Shown: positions 1 through 7,630 of the stretch, one piece after another
Layout of the letters: each line of letters begins with the position of its first letter
Numbering within the stretch: position 1 is the first letter of the stretch
Assembly: GCA_910578145.1 (NCBI GenBank)
Contig: CAJTPJ010000003.1
Coordinates: 146,690-173,583 of the forward strand
DNA length: 26,894 nucleotides
Source: an uncultured Christensenella sp.
Lineage (GTDB): Bacteria; Bacillota; Clostridia; Christensenellales; Borkfalkiaceae
Direction: 5' to 3'
Program-made: the position numbers and the translations under genes
The notes under the pieces: generated by a model
The model's database searches: none
Seen by the model: only the letters and a program-made list of their open reading frames with translations
Told to the model about the DNA's origin: nothing

Positions 1-22
1 TCGAATCCACCCGTCGCTACCA
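1..22 (+). tRNA. 3' end of a truncated tRNA gene
   Basis: The window opens inside a T-loop (TCGAAT, first T missing), followed by the 3' T-stem CCACC, acceptor strand CGTCGCT, discriminator A and an encoded CCA. This is the 3' end of a tRNA gene upstream of tRNA-Glu, so the locus is a tRNA cluster. The anticodon lies outside the window and the amino acid cannot be assigned. Confidence 0.75.
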
Positions 23-85
23 AAGACGATTCCGCGCAAAACACGCGTAATTATATACAAGGTAGCTTTTAAAAGTTACAAATAA

Positions 86-160
86 GGCCCGTTGGTCAAG
101 CGGTTAAGACATCACCCTTTCACGGTGGTAACATGGGTTCGATTCCCGTACGGGTCACCA
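86..160 (+). tRNA. tRNA-Glu (anticodon TTC)
   Basis: A full cloverleaf can be drawn. The acceptor stem pairs GGCCCGT with ACGGGTC, with discriminator A and encoded CCA at 158-160. The anticodon stem-loop is CACCCTTTCACGGTG with anticodon TTC, and the T-loop is TTCGATT. The last 25 bases (136..160) are also the core of the element's direct repeat. The 3' part of the working gene therefore probably came from the inserted element, which restored an intact tRNA on integration. Confidence 0.96.
136..160. repeat. attL core, 25-bp direct repeat (3' end of tRNA-Glu)
   Basis: These 25 bases are identical to 19666..19690. The flanking bases differ on both sides (ACATG before this copy and AATAC before the other; TTAAA after this copy and CTCAG after the other), so the repeat is bounded. 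It spans the T-arm and acceptor 3' strand, a common tyrosine-integrase target. Confidence 0.9.
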
Positions 161-162
161 TT

Positions 163-199
163 AAAACGAGCGACTTTTATTCAAAATCGCTCGTTTTTT
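163..199 (+). terminator. Intrinsic terminator after tRNA-Glu (element-encoded)
   Basis: AAAACGAGCGA at 163-173 pairs with TCGCTCGTTTT at 187-197 and ends in six T residues at 194-199. It lies just inside the element's left end and would terminate the tRNA transcript in place of the native terminator now at 19698. Confidence 0.8.
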
Positions 200-217
200 G
201 TTGATTTTTATTTGTTG

Positions 218-237
218 TGCGACAATCGTGCGACAAA
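218..237. repeat. 20-bp direct repeat, left copy (candidate integrase arm site)
   Basis: TGCGACAATCGTGCGACAAA is identical at 218..237 and 19546..19565, and each copy holds two TGCGACAA half-units. The copies lie 58 bp and 101 bp inside the attachment cores, one at each end. That placement suggests arm-type binding sites for the integrase. The role is inference. Confidence 0.55.
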
Positions 238-272
238 CTGATTTAATACAAAGCCTTTTCTTCGTTTGGTTT

Positions 273-306
273 AAGCTCGTAATTTTTACGAGCTTCTTTT
301 TATTTT
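273..306 (+). terminator. Second rightward hairpin terminator in the left end
   Basis: AAGCTCGTAA at 273-282 pairs with TTACGAGCTT at 286-295 and is followed by CTTTTTATTTT. It faces read-through from the tRNA side and may insulate the element. Confidence 0.65.
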
Positions 307-372
307 AAAAAAATGTCTGTTCGCGGTCTTCATAAATAATTTTTAAAAACAGGTTTGCATTTAGAAGCGTCA

Positions 373-390
373 AGTCCAATCGATTGGACT
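373..390. repeat. Dispersed palindrome, copy 1 (18 bp, intergenic)
   Basis: AGTCCAATCGATTGGACT is a perfect 18-bp palindrome, identical to 8821..8838 and closely related to 8297..8312 and 14900..14915. This is the only copy outside a coding region. Confidence 0.85.
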
Positions 391-990
391 CACGGCGAAA
401 CTGCAAGCAGATAATAATATCAATTCAAAACGCAACAATAAGCCTTACAAACGCCGTTGCGCAACGCCCGGCAATTATACCGCACATACTTATAAAGGCT
501 GTATGGCTCGATTAAACCCCTTGAAATGGTTTGATATAGAGCTAACCACTATTCAAGGTGGGCGGGCGCGGGTATGTTATTAAGCAACCGCTTAATGGCA
601 TATTCAGATAAATGCCGCTGCACGCCGCATTTATAAAAAATGGTCAAAAATAAATGGACCATTAAAGCGAAAAACCAAAAAACCGACGTCGCACAAGTAA
701 AAACCGGTTCCGTAATGTTTTCGGCCGCCTGCTTCAGACATTTGCCGACGTTCCGGCGGCATAACCGCATACAAGCCCGTTTACGGGCGCCGAGCAGCGG
801 CAAAGAAACAGCCGCTGCGGTATTTTTCTTTGTATTTATTATATAATATGTGCGAATGGGATTTTGATAAGTTTTTACGGATTTTTGATAGCATAAAATA
901 TCAAATTCCAACGCTAAAAATTTGCATAGAAAAACCGCCCCGGATTGCCCGTGCGGTACTTGAAAATTCTAAATTCAGTTAACGACTACA

Positions 991-1016
991 AGCGCCGACG
1001 TCTTCGGCGCTTTAAA
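991..1016. terminator. Hairpin downstream of the initiator-like gene
   Basis: GCGCCGA at 992-998 pairs with TCGGCGC at 1004-1010, with AGC/GCT ends extending the stem. It lies 11 bases beyond the stop at 1022 and is the best candidate for ending the long leftward transcript. The leftward side lacks a clear T-run, while the rightward side has TTTAAATTTT, so its direction is uncertain. Confidence 0.45.
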
Positions 1017-1021
1017 TTTTC

Positions 1022-2191
1022 TTATTCGATTACCTTGGTAGTTCTTTTGCCCGTTCCGGGCGACAAGCCTCGCCGTCGTGGCTTCCAGCAATCGCAAGCC
1101 GAGCCGTCCGCGCGGGTGCCTGTGTCATTACACTCGGTGCAGTTGACGTAATACTCGACGTCAAGCTCTTCGGGCTTTATGCCTATGTTTTTAAGCACGT
1201 GCGCACGCTTTTCCTCTATGCCCTTTATCTTAGAAGCAAGCTCCTGCAGCGCTGCGACGTCATTATGTAGAATAGCGTTAATGTGTTTATGTTTCGTTTC
1301 CGCATACTCTGCGTTGAGTTTGCGGAAATCATTATTTTTAAGCGCTTTTTCAAGCGCCTGTGCGGCTTTCTGCGCCGCCTTGGCTTGCAATCCGCTGTAA
1401 TATCTTTGCCGTGCTTCGGCGTGGTTTAAATGCGGTGTTTGCGGAGTTTTCGGCGCTTTCTGTTCGGGTTCAGGCTTCGGGCTTTCTGCTTTCTTTTTCT
1501 TATCGAGCAAAGCCCTATACTCTTTCTCACGCTTAAACCACGTAAAATCACGCTTTAACTGTATTCGGCTTTTCTTGTACCGGTTCTTACCGCACCAGCC
1601 GTTCGGGAAGTATATCAGTCCGGCTTGCCGGAGCTTCCGTATCGAGTCTGAAACAGTAGATTCGTCTACGCCCAGCGTTTCCGCCATTTCCTTGAACGTC
1701 ATTTTCAGCGTTCTTTTATTTGGACCCGTATGCGGCAATAACGTGTATATGAGCGCGTATACAAGCCCGTCACAATATGTAAAGTTTATAAAAAACGTAT
1801 TGCCTTCGTCGTCTTCTGCAGGGAACGTTTGCGTTAATATTTCAATAGGGCAATACCATTTCTTTATTTCCTCACCTTCGGCAACGTCGGCGCTGTAAAC
1901 GTACGTAGAAACGCCCTGCTTACGTATTCTGCCGGAGTTCTCAAACCGCTTGTTGTTTCTGGAAGCCGTCGCCGGCGAAACGTTTATAAGCTCCTTTATC
2001 TCACGTCGTGTTATCGTATTGATTTTATTACCGTTATTATCTACTTTATTTGTAACGGCAAATAAGCCGCTCTGGAAGCAAGCGGACGCAGTAAGCCCGT
2101 ACGACGGCGTGCGGAAACGGCGTTCTATTCCTATAAAGTAAATATTTCGCCCGTTTGTCGTATTTTGTTGTACTGCCGCCGTTGCCGCCAT
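1022..2191 (-). CDS. Replication initiator-like protein: two winged helices and a C-terminal zinc knuckle
   Basis: This 389-aa protein is probably the element's origin-binding or helicase-loading factor. Two winged-helix segments can be made out: residues ~59-100 (TRREIKELINVSPATASRNN) and ~160-205 (EMAETLGVDESTVSDSIRKL, then GLIYFPNG as wing). A charged Lys/Pro linker and an Ala/Lys helical stretch follow. A knuckle Cys351, Cys354, Cys366, Cys368 in the form CxxCxDTGxxxxGxxCxC resembles the zinc-binding segment of DnaC/DnaI-type helicase loaders. The gene begins 3 bases after the dnaB stop, with an AGAGG/AGGA site upstream, so the two are co-translated. The block ends against the hairpin-rich left end. 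The fold calls are by eye; the exact family (DnaD-like, RepA-like) is unresolved. Confidence 0.7.
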   Translation of the reverse strand: MAATAAVQQNTTNGRNIYFIGIERRFRTPSYGLTASACFQSGLFAVTNKVDNNGNKINTITRREIKELINVSPATASRNNKRFENSGRIRKQGVSTYVYSADVAEGEEIKKWYCPIEILTQTFPAEDDEGNTFFINFTYCDGLVYALIYTLLPHTGPNKRTLKMTFKEMAETLGVDESTVSDSIRKLRQAGLIYFPNGWCGKNRYKKSRIQLKRDFTWFKREKEYRALLDKKKKAESPKPEPEQKAPKTPQTPHLNHAEARQRYYSGLQAKAAQKAAQALEKALKNNDFRKLNAEYAETKHKHINAILHNDVAALQELASKIKGIEEKRAHVLKNIGIKPEELDVEYYVNCTECNDTGTRADGSACDCWKPRRRGLSPGTGKRTTKVIE

Positions 2192-2194
2192 TCC

Positions 2195-3517
2195 TTAGTC
2201 CTCTTTTTCCGCGTCTACAAATTTTGTTATTTCGCCCTTAAATCGTAAAGGCAACGTTCCGCACTCGCCGTTGCGGTGTTTTGCTATACGTAGCTCCGCC
2301 GCGCTGCTCGTCATCGTGTCCGCGGCGTCCACGTTCCTGTCGATAAACATTACTATGTCTGCGTCCTGTTCTATCGCGCCGGATTCCCGCAAGTCAGACA
2401 GCGACGACTTCTCGCCCGCTTTCAGCCTTTTAAGCTGTGACAGTGCTATTATTGGCACTTGCAACTCCTTGGCGATTGCCTTCAAATCTCGCGTTATGCT
2501 TGCCACTTCGAGCGTTCTGTTTTCATCGTTCTTCCTGCCGCTTGACATAAGCTGTATATAGTCTATTATCACAAGGTCAAGCTGCCCGCCGTTCCGCGAT
2601 TTAATTCTCCGGCATTTGGAAAGTATTTCCGCCGGCGTTATCTTTGCGCAATCGTCTATGCTAATTCGGCTTTTGCTTAAACGGTCTTGCGCCGCCGCTA
2701 AACGTTTCCAGTCCGGGTCTTTCAGCTTCCCGGAAAGCGCCGACGCCATACTTACGTTTGCATTCGCGCATATCAGACGTTGCTTTATTTGCACGGTCGG
2801 CATTTCCAAAGAAAACACGGCGCACACCTTGCCGCCGTAAACCGCTGCGTACTCGACTATGTTCATCGTGAACGAAGTCTTACCCACGCCCGGACGCGCG
2901 GCTATTACTATAAGGTCGGATTTTTGTAAACCGTTGGTTAACCGGTCCAACCTGAAAAAGCCCGTCATAACGCCGCGGAACGCGTCTTTATTATTCTGCA
3001 GGGCGTTGAATTTGTCCAACACGTCAAAGAATCCTACGTCCCGAACGTCCACAAGCGATGACGTGTCCTGAGCCTTAGATAAAGCGTACAGCTTTTCTTC
3101 GGCGTACTGTATGCTTTCCCGCGCGTTTTCGCTGTCTTTGGCATATTCCGAAATCTCTTGCGCCGCGCGGATAAGCCCGCGGTTAATACTGTCGCGTTTG
3201 ATTATATCGAAGTAATATTTATAATTTGCCGACGAAGGCGTTACCTGCATTAACTCAGTTAAATATGCTATACCGCCCACGTCTTGAATTTTGCCGTCCG
3301 CTTCGAGCTTGTCCGAAACCGTTACAAGGTCTATCGGCTGTCTTGCGTTGTATACCGCCTTAAACGCGGCAATTATGTATTTATGGCTTTCTGTGTAAAA
3401 GTCATCTTCATTTAAAGCGCTTAAAACCTCTGCGGCGAGTTCGTTGTCTATCATTATGCAGCCGAGTATTGACTGCTCCGCTTCGAGGTTGTGAGGCATT
3501 GTATTTGTATTTTTCAT
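2195..3517 (-). CDS. dnaB: Replicative DNA helicase, DnaB family
   Basis: A full-length 440-aa DnaB: hexameric 5'-3' helicase that unwinds the fork and recruits primase. The N-terminal domain begins MPHNLEAEQSILGC. Walker A is ARPGVGKTS (207-215), Walker B is DLVIIDYIQLM (314-324), and the ALSQL and ESGAIEQDADIVMFIDR motifs (~359-393) and KHRNGECG (413-420) are all present, so it should be active. The start is set at the ATG at 3515-3517, which has AGGAG upstream; the reading frame extends 13 codons further up but overlaps the methylase gene. A private helicase means the element needs little of the host replisome once excised. The neighbours are the initiator-like gene downstream and the adenine methylase upstream. 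Confidence 0.95.
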   Translation of the reverse strand: MKNTNTMPHNLEAEQSILGCIMIDNELAAEVLSALNEDDFYTESHKYIIAAFKAVYNARQPIDLVTVSDKLEADGKIQDVGGIAYLTELMQVTPSSANYKYYFDIIKRDSINRGLIRAAQEISEYAKDSENARESIQYAEEKLYALSKAQDTSSLVDVRDVGFFDVLDKFNALQNNKDAFRGVMTGFFRLDRLTNGLQKSDLIVIAARPGVGKTSFTMNIVEYAAVYGGKVCAVFSLEMPTVQIKQRLICANANVSMASALSGKLKDPDWKRLAAAQDRLSKSRISIDDCAKITPAEILSKCRRIKSRNGGQLDLVIIDYIQLMSSGRKNDENRTLEVASITRDLKAIAKELQVPIIALSQLKRLKAGEKSSLSDLRESGAIEQDADIVMFIDRNVDAADTMTSSAAELRIAKHRNGECGTLPLRFKGEITKFVDAEKED

Positions 3518-3521
3518 TCCT

Positions 3522-4313
3522 TTAATCTCCTGATAGCGAAAATAGGTCCGGCGCATAGTTCATATAAATTTTTTCGGTTCTATGCTTGCCCGCTTGCGCT
3601 ATCGTATTTTTTTCGTCCGTATACCAGCCTTTTAAATATTCGTTGTAAAGCCCGTTATCGTATGCGGAAATGATTACTTTCGATTTGCTTTGCTTTATAA
3701 GCTCCAACAATTCTATATGCTGTTTTTCCATCATCTCGCAAGCATACATATTGCGCCGGCGTATACTTTGCAAATACGGCGGGTCAAGATATAATAATGT
3801 TTCCGGGTCGTCATAGCGCTCGATTAGTTTCAAGGCGTCCACGTTCTCGATTTGCGCGTCTTTCAACCGCCCGCAAACGTCCTTTATAATTTGCGGCAAC
3901 TGTTTCCATACTGTAGCACAACGCGGACTGTTTGACGTCTGACTGTTCCGCCAGCTATTCCGGTTAGAGTTCGACGTGCCGTAACTTTGATGATAACGTA
4001 CTAACGTCCTGCGGGCGCGTTCTATGTCGTCGCCCGTTATTTCGTGGCAGCTTATGTATTCATCGCGCGCAAATGGCGTCATTTCTATTGCGGCCGCAAG
4101 TTCTTCCGGGCGTTCCCTGCATACCTTAAACAAATTTACGACGTCGCCGTTCAGGTCGTTTATCGTTTCAATATAACTCGGCTGTTTAGTAAAGAATACC
4201 CCGCCGCTGCCGAAATACGGCTCGCAATAGACTTTATGCGGTGGAAAGTGTTTTACAATCCATTCCGCTATTTTCCATTTACTGCCCGGGTATTTCATTA
4301 TTTGGTTATACAT
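3522..4313 (-). CDS. DNA adenine N6-methyltransferase, D12 class (Dam/DpnIIA-like)
   Basis: A 263-aa methylase that transfers a methyl group from S-adenosylmethionine to adenine in DNA. It shows the D12 signature order: KYPGSKWKIA (7-16), SAM-binding EPYFGSGGVFF (31-41) and catalytic DPPY (177-180), with a central target-recognition segment. Length is normal for the family, whose members often recognise GATC; specificity cannot be read from sequence. No restriction endonuclease is nearby, so it is an orphan methylase, perhaps for anti-restriction, replication timing or regulation. It starts 3 bases after the previous methyltransferase stop with no obvious ribosome binding site, consistent with translational coupling. 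An internal ATG at codon 6 is the alternative start. Confidence 0.93.
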   Translation of the reverse strand: MYNQIMKYPGSKWKIAEWIVKHFPPHKVYCEPYFGSGGVFFTKQPSYIETINDLNGDVVNLFKVCRERPEELAAAIEMTPFARDEYISCHEITGDDIERARRTLVRYHQSYGTSNSNRNSWRNSQTSNSPRCATVWKQLPQIIKDVCGRLKDAQIENVDALKLIERYDDPETLLYLDPPYLQSIRRRNMYACEMMEKQHIELLELIKQSKSKVIISAYDNGLYNEYLKGWYTDEKNTIAQAGKHRTEKIYMNYAPDLFSLSGD

Positions 4314-4316
4314 CTA

Positions 4317-4925
4317 TCATTCAAGCCAATCTAATATCGTTCGTCCCGTCCAGCCTTTCTGCCAGACAAACCACGCATATGCAAGCGCACCGTTTTTATA
4401 TCTTTCAAAGTCACCGTTTTTAGCGCATTGCAAACGTTCAGGAAGCGCATACACTGCTTTTGGCGGTGTGCGTTTAAATATCTCATTATAACGCGCTTTA
4501 CCCTCTAAAAACGTTAGTTTCAAAAACATAAAGCACCGGCAGCCACAAGGAAGAAGTTCAAGCGCTTTCAATACAAATTCCTTTGCGTATTTATACGGCG
4601 GATTTGTAATTATATCAAAATTACCGTTAAACGGCGGGGAAATAGCTTTCAAAAAGTCCCGTGTCCGCGTATGCCGTTTATAGCCACGGTCTACTATGTC
4701 AGAGCTATAAACGTAATAGCCCAGCTCCGTAAGACGTTCGGAGAGATGACCGCCGCCGCAGGCAGGTTCCCATATGCGATTATAAGGATTTACTACCGTA
4801 AGCAGCTTATCTATCGCTTGTGGGCCTGTTGCGTAATAATCGTCAGCTTCTCGCGCTTCATTCGTATGATTGCTTGCGCCGATTGTTTTATATACGGCAT
4901 TTTGCTCCCTCGTCCAATCATTCAT
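4317..4925 (-). CDS. Phage-type SAM-dependent DNA methyltransferase (NPPY motif)
   Basis: A 202-aa predicted adenine-specific methyltransferase. Motif I is EPACGGGH (53-60), the acidic ribose-binding residues are in SSDIVD (74-79), and the catalytic motif is NPPY in DIITNPPYKYA (104-114). The N-terminal READDYYATGPQA stretch resembles phage methyltransferases of the same size. It precedes the D12 methylase, so the element carries two different DNA methylases without a nuclease. AAGGAG lies about 10 bases upstream, and the start overlaps the upstream gene's end by 8 bases. The base modified and the specificity are unknown. Confidence 0.85.
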   Translation of the reverse strand: MNDWTREQNAVYKTIGASNHTNEAREADDYYATGPQAIDKLLTVVNPYNRIWEPACGGGHLSERLTELGYYVYSSDIVDRGYKRHTRTRDFLKAISPPFNGNFDIITNPPYKYAKEFVLKALELLPCGCRCFMFLKLTFLEGKARYNEIFKRTPPKAVYALPERLQCAKNGDFERYKNGALAYAWFVWQKGWTGRTILDWLE

Positions 4926-5163
4926 TTTTAAATAACTCCTTGTTTATCTTAAAATTTTCACCGTCAACTATAAGCGCCTTAGATTCCACAAGCCGCCTTA
5001 ACGCTTTACGGATTGAGTTTTTATCCGAACACAGCGCTGTTGCCGCCTCAAAGTAGTTTAAAGGCGCTGAAGCCTCGCCCTGCGTTCGGTTTATATAATT
5101 TAGCAAATTATATTCAAAAGCACACAAACATTGGAATACTGTTTTAATATCAATTTTAGCCAC
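4918..5163 (-). CDS. Small winged-helix DNA-binding protein
   Basis: An 81-aa protein with a GTG start (5161-5163) and a GAGGTG site 7 bases upstream. The sequence FEAATALCSDKNSIRKALRRLVESKALI followed by VDGENFKIN looks like a helix-turn-helix plus wing. This resembles small replication or transcription regulators. It overlaps both neighbours by 8 bases, inside the replication/modification block. It may be an accessory initiator or a local regulator. No family is recognised. Confidence 0.65.
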   Translation of the reverse strand: MAKIDIKTVFQCLCAFEYNLLNYINRTQGEASAPLNYFEAATALCSDKNSIRKALRRLVESKALIVDGENFKINKELFKNE

Positions 5164-5383
5164 TGTTTTGCACCTCGCTTATGCTTATTTGTCCTTCAAT
5201 CACTTTACTTTTTGCGCCGTTCTTACCCGTGTTACGGTGTTTAAATGCGCAAGCAGGACAATAGCAATTCTTATCGCCGCGGGCTATCGCCCAACCGAAA
5301 TTCTTTGCTTCGTCCTTATCTGAATATTTTTGTACAACGCTTTTGCAATCGTCGCAAGTAAATTCATAATACTTAACTATCAT
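5156..5383 (-). CDS. Small zinc-ribbon protein
   Basis: A 75-aa protein with two cysteine pairs, CDDC near residues 11-14 and CPAC near 43-46, spaced as in a zinc ribbon. The tail is basic. The start is set at the ATG at 5381-5383, which has AGGGG 7 bases upstream; the frame stays open upstream inside the 334-aa gene but without support. It overlaps that gene by 11 bases and the winged-helix gene by 8. It may bind DNA or RNA; the function is unknown. Confidence 0.7.
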   Translation of the reverse strand: MIVKYYEFTCDDCKSVVQKYSDKDEAKNFGWAIARGDKNCYCPACAFKHRNTGKNGAKSKVIEGQISISEVQNSG

Positions 5384-6377
5384 TCGTTTGCCCCTGTTCT
5401 TTGATATCTTCCCCGTTTTCAGCCGCAGCGTCCTGCTGCGATTCTTCGGCGCCTGACCCCTCAACACTCATAGGCACCATACTTATGCCGCTTGCGGGTT
5501 CCGGCATAGCGACAAACTCCTCTTCAGCCGGCACGTTTTCTTGTTTCGGTTTTTCCAGCTCGTAAAGCTCGTCCAGTTCGTCCTCTTCATATTCCTCAGC
5601 TTCTGTTACTTCTGGCGTCGTCTGCTCCGTTGGTTCGTTGACCGACGGCACTTGCTCTTCAGTTAAGGCAGGCGTAGACTGTTCGCAATTCTTATCTTCC
5701 CGCAACAATGCCGCACAAAGTATTTGCTGCGTGTAATCAGTTAATATATCCATTAGCCGTTTACCGTGCTTTTTTACAAACTTACGCCGGCGCCAAACCG
5801 GGATAAACTTGTATATTATCTGCTCGTATAATTCTTTTATATTCTCAGGCGATTTCTCACCGTATATGAACGCCGTTTGCCGCGCTATTTCCTCTTCAGT
5901 CGCCGCAAACTCCATTGCCGCTTCTAATCCCGCTAATTTCAAGCATTGCGTCATCGCTTTATTTGGACGCCACTTGCGTTGCCACCATTTGCGGTAGCTA
6001 TTAGGTTTCAACTGATTTTGCTTTTCCTGCTCGATTATTTTACGCGGGTACGCTTGTTGTTTACCTTTTTCTTGCATTTGCGTTATTTCATTCTTATATG
6101 ATTCTAAAACAACGCTACGCATTAACGACTCTAAATCTTCAAATGAAACGTTAGACCCTTTGCGCATATCATCAAGAATTTGAAAATATTCACTATTTAG
6201 GTTTCTTATTTCTTCACGGTCGATATAAAGCGTTTCTCCGTCCGGAAGCGTGAACTTCGGTAATTGTGCTTGCCGCGCACGTTGCGCAGCTTTTTTCTGG
6301 CGTTCCTTTTCCGGGTCGTTACTGACGCTATCGCCGTTATATATTCTTATATTGGGCTTAAATTCTTCGTCCGGCAT
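5373..6377 (-). CDS. Uncharacterised protein next to the Zot-like ATPase, acidic C-terminus
   Basis: A 334-aa protein not recognised. The N-terminal third is charged and helical, with Lys/Arg/Gln-rich runs. The middle (~130-235) is a compact Trp/Arg-rich helical region (KWWQRKWRPNKA, FIPVWRRRKFVKKHGKRLMD). The last ~100 residues are low-complexity Glu/Pro/Thr, likely disordered. No signal peptide or membrane segment is seen. The start is the ATG at 6375-6377 with GAGGA upstream, 11 bases after the ATPase stop; another ATG lies 12 codons further up but overlaps the ATPase. Its position suggests an adaptor or partner for the ATPase, by context only. Confidence 0.75.
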   Translation of the reverse strand: MPDEEFKPNIRIYNGDSVSNDPEKERQKKAAQRARQAQLPKFTLPDGETLYIDREEIRNLNSEYFQILDDMRKGSNVSFEDLESLMRSVVLESYKNEITQMQEKGKQQAYPRKIIEQEKQNQLKPNSYRKWWQRKWRPNKAMTQCLKLAGLEAAMEFAATEEEIARQTAFIYGEKSPENIKELYEQIIYKFIPVWRRRKFVKKHGKRLMDILTDYTQQILCAALLREDKNCEQSTPALTEEQVPSVNEPTEQTTPEVTEAEEYEEDELDELYELEKPKQENVPAEEEFVAMPEPASGISMVPMSVEGSGAEESQQDAAAENGEDIKEQGQTNDS

Positions 6378-6388
6378 TTTATTCCTCA

Positions 6389-7207
6389 CTATGCTGTTTT
6401 TTGTCTGTACCATTCTGGACGACGCTGTTTAAATATTTCTTGTGTTGGTTTCGATAATTTGTTCAAATCGCATTCGCTTACCCATTTAAGCATACTGTAC
6501 TCAACGTTTTTAGGCGGTATGAAGTCTTGCATACGGTTTCGACTTTTAAAGCATTCAAATATATTTCCCTCATAATGGTACTTCGTATCCCGCCAATAAA
6601 CGCCTTGCTTGCCTACAAGATAACCCTCATAATCCTGCAATGAGTAAAACTCCTTACAATACCACGTTGATGAAATTATCCTGCCGTATGCGTCTTCCTC
6701 ATTCTCCATAAATTGTACTTCAATAAATAAATTCGCGTTAGCGCGGATATTTAAATCCAGAGCATTACCACGCTGCGTGTCTATTATTATTGTCATATAA
6801 TTATGACGGTGTGTTTCAAACCACTGACTTACGTTATCCGGCATTGTCGAACTCTCGCGCCCGTCCCAATACTTGCGCCCTTCCGTGATATGCAGACAAC
6901 TGCAAGGCAATATGTACTGTATTTTATCCGCGGTTTTCTCCGTCGGAACTCCCAGCAAATACGGGTTTAACACATACGGTACAAATTCCTTATCGTAACC
7001 CACTGTCAAACGCGATTCATAATTCGCATAAATCGGCGGTTTAGTCAATAGTTGGTGCGACGAACCCGTACTCGCGTTTATATCGCGTATTACTTTGTTG
7101 CTATACCTTAACATTGTTTGCCCGTTATAGCGCTCTTCTAAAATTTCAAATAACGTATTTAATGCAGTTTTGCCGGCACCTTGTTTCCCAACTATTTCAA
7201 TTATCAT
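6389..7207 (-). CDS. Zot-like P-loop ATPase (filamentous-phage pI/Zot family)
   Basis: A 272-aa NTPase. Walker A is GKQGAGKT (7-14). A Walker-B-like strand is CLHITEG (104-110, Glu109). HRHN (133-136) and IIIDTQRGNALD (140-151) match the layout of Zot/pI proteins, where a conserved histidine/arginine stretch is followed by a strand ending in Gln. Zot/pI proteins power assembly and extrusion of filamentous phage at the inner membrane; the wider FtsK/HerA superfamily moves DNA or protein across membranes. Classical pI has a C-terminal membrane segment, which I do not see; the membrane partner may be one of the cassette proteins at 11.4-17.2 kb. It is the strongest clue to how the element leaves the cell. 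Confidence 0.75.
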   Translation of the reverse strand: MIIEIVGKQGAGKTALNTLFEILEERYNGQTMLRYSNKVIRDINASTGSSHQLLTKPPIYANYESRLTVGYDKEFVPYVLNPYLLGVPTEKTADKIQYILPCSCLHITEGRKYWDGRESSTMPDNVSQWFETHRHNYMTIIIDTQRGNALDLNIRANANLFIEVQFMENEEDAYGRIISSTWYCKEFYSLQDYEGYLVGKQGVYWRDTKYHYEGNIFECFKSRNRMQDFIPPKNVEYSMLKWVSECDLNKLSKPTQEIFKQRRPEWYRQKTA

Positions 7208-7243
7208 TTACCCTTCTGTTTCTTGCATTGTTCTTTATTTACT

Positions 7244-7630
7244 TTAACTTTTATCAATAATATTTTTGATATCGAACGTGAAAGCGACGTAACCGGTAAA
7301 TCCGGCGGCGTCAAGCTCGAATATGTCTTTTATCTTTATAAGGCATTTTCGCCCCGTGTAAAGCTCTTTACGATAAGCGCCGCAGCTGTGGCGCCGGCAA
7401 TCTTCCGGAATTTTATGATAGTCTTGCTCATTGTAAGGGTCATACTCAACCGGCGGACAGTTTGCGCCAAAATCCGGGCAAGCCGGGATATCTTGATAGC
7501 CTTCAAACTCTTCTAAAATTACCCTGTCGCCGGGCTTAAAACCGCGGTCATTATTGCGTATTTCAAACGGCTTCGTCCCGTCTATAACCGTCTGAAAGTA
7601 TTCAGGTAAAGTCTTTAAATGGTGCGTCAT
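7244..7630 (-). CDS. DUF3850 (ASCH/PUA-like) domain protein
   Basis: A 128-aa protein. The opening HHLKTLPEYFQTVIDG, then KPFEIRNNDRGFKPGD and VILEEF, and the late YTGRKCLIKIKDIF are the DUF3850 pattern. This small ASCH/PUA-like fold is common in phages and mobile elements and is thought to bind RNA or modified nucleotides. A Cys-rich insert (residues ~50-86) is a local addition. The start overlaps the upstream stop by 4 bases (ATGA). No role in this element can be assigned. Confidence 0.8.
   Translation of the reverse strand: MTHHLKTLPEYFQTVIDGTKPFEIRNNDRGFKPGDRVILEEFEGYQDIPACPDFGANCPPVEYDPYNEQDYHKIPEDCRRHSCGAYRKELYTGRKCLIKIKDIFELDAAGFTGYVAFTFDIKNIIDKS

Larger units (their letters stand above)
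307..1021. other. Gene-free hairpin-rich left end; candidate replication origin or packaging region
   Basis: I see no credible gene here. Inverted repeats are dense: 18-bp palindrome 373-390; CGTTGCGCAACG 455-466; TTAAGC/GCTTAA 580-595; GGCAT/ATGCC 597-616; AATGGTC/GACCATT 639-663; GCCG/CGGC 744-757; GCCCG/CGGGC 775-788; GCAGCGGC/GCCGCTGC 794-818; TTTGATA/TATCAAA 884-905; and stems at 932-955 and 992-1011. The block sits immediately downstream of the initiator-like gene, and AT-rich runs occur near 836-850. Stem-loop-rich intergenic regions next to rep genes are typical of rolling-circle and filamentous-phage origins. The origin assignment is inference. Confidence 0.5.

Noticed and set aside
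549..911. Open frames on both strands (120 aa minus; 68 aa plus at 640..846)
   Set aside because: They lie across strong inverted repeats, lack ribosome binding sites, and have compositions unlike the element's proteins.
3522..4925. Restriction-modification system
   Set aside because: Two methylases are present, but no endonuclease or specificity subunit is adjacent, and the neighbours are replication genes.
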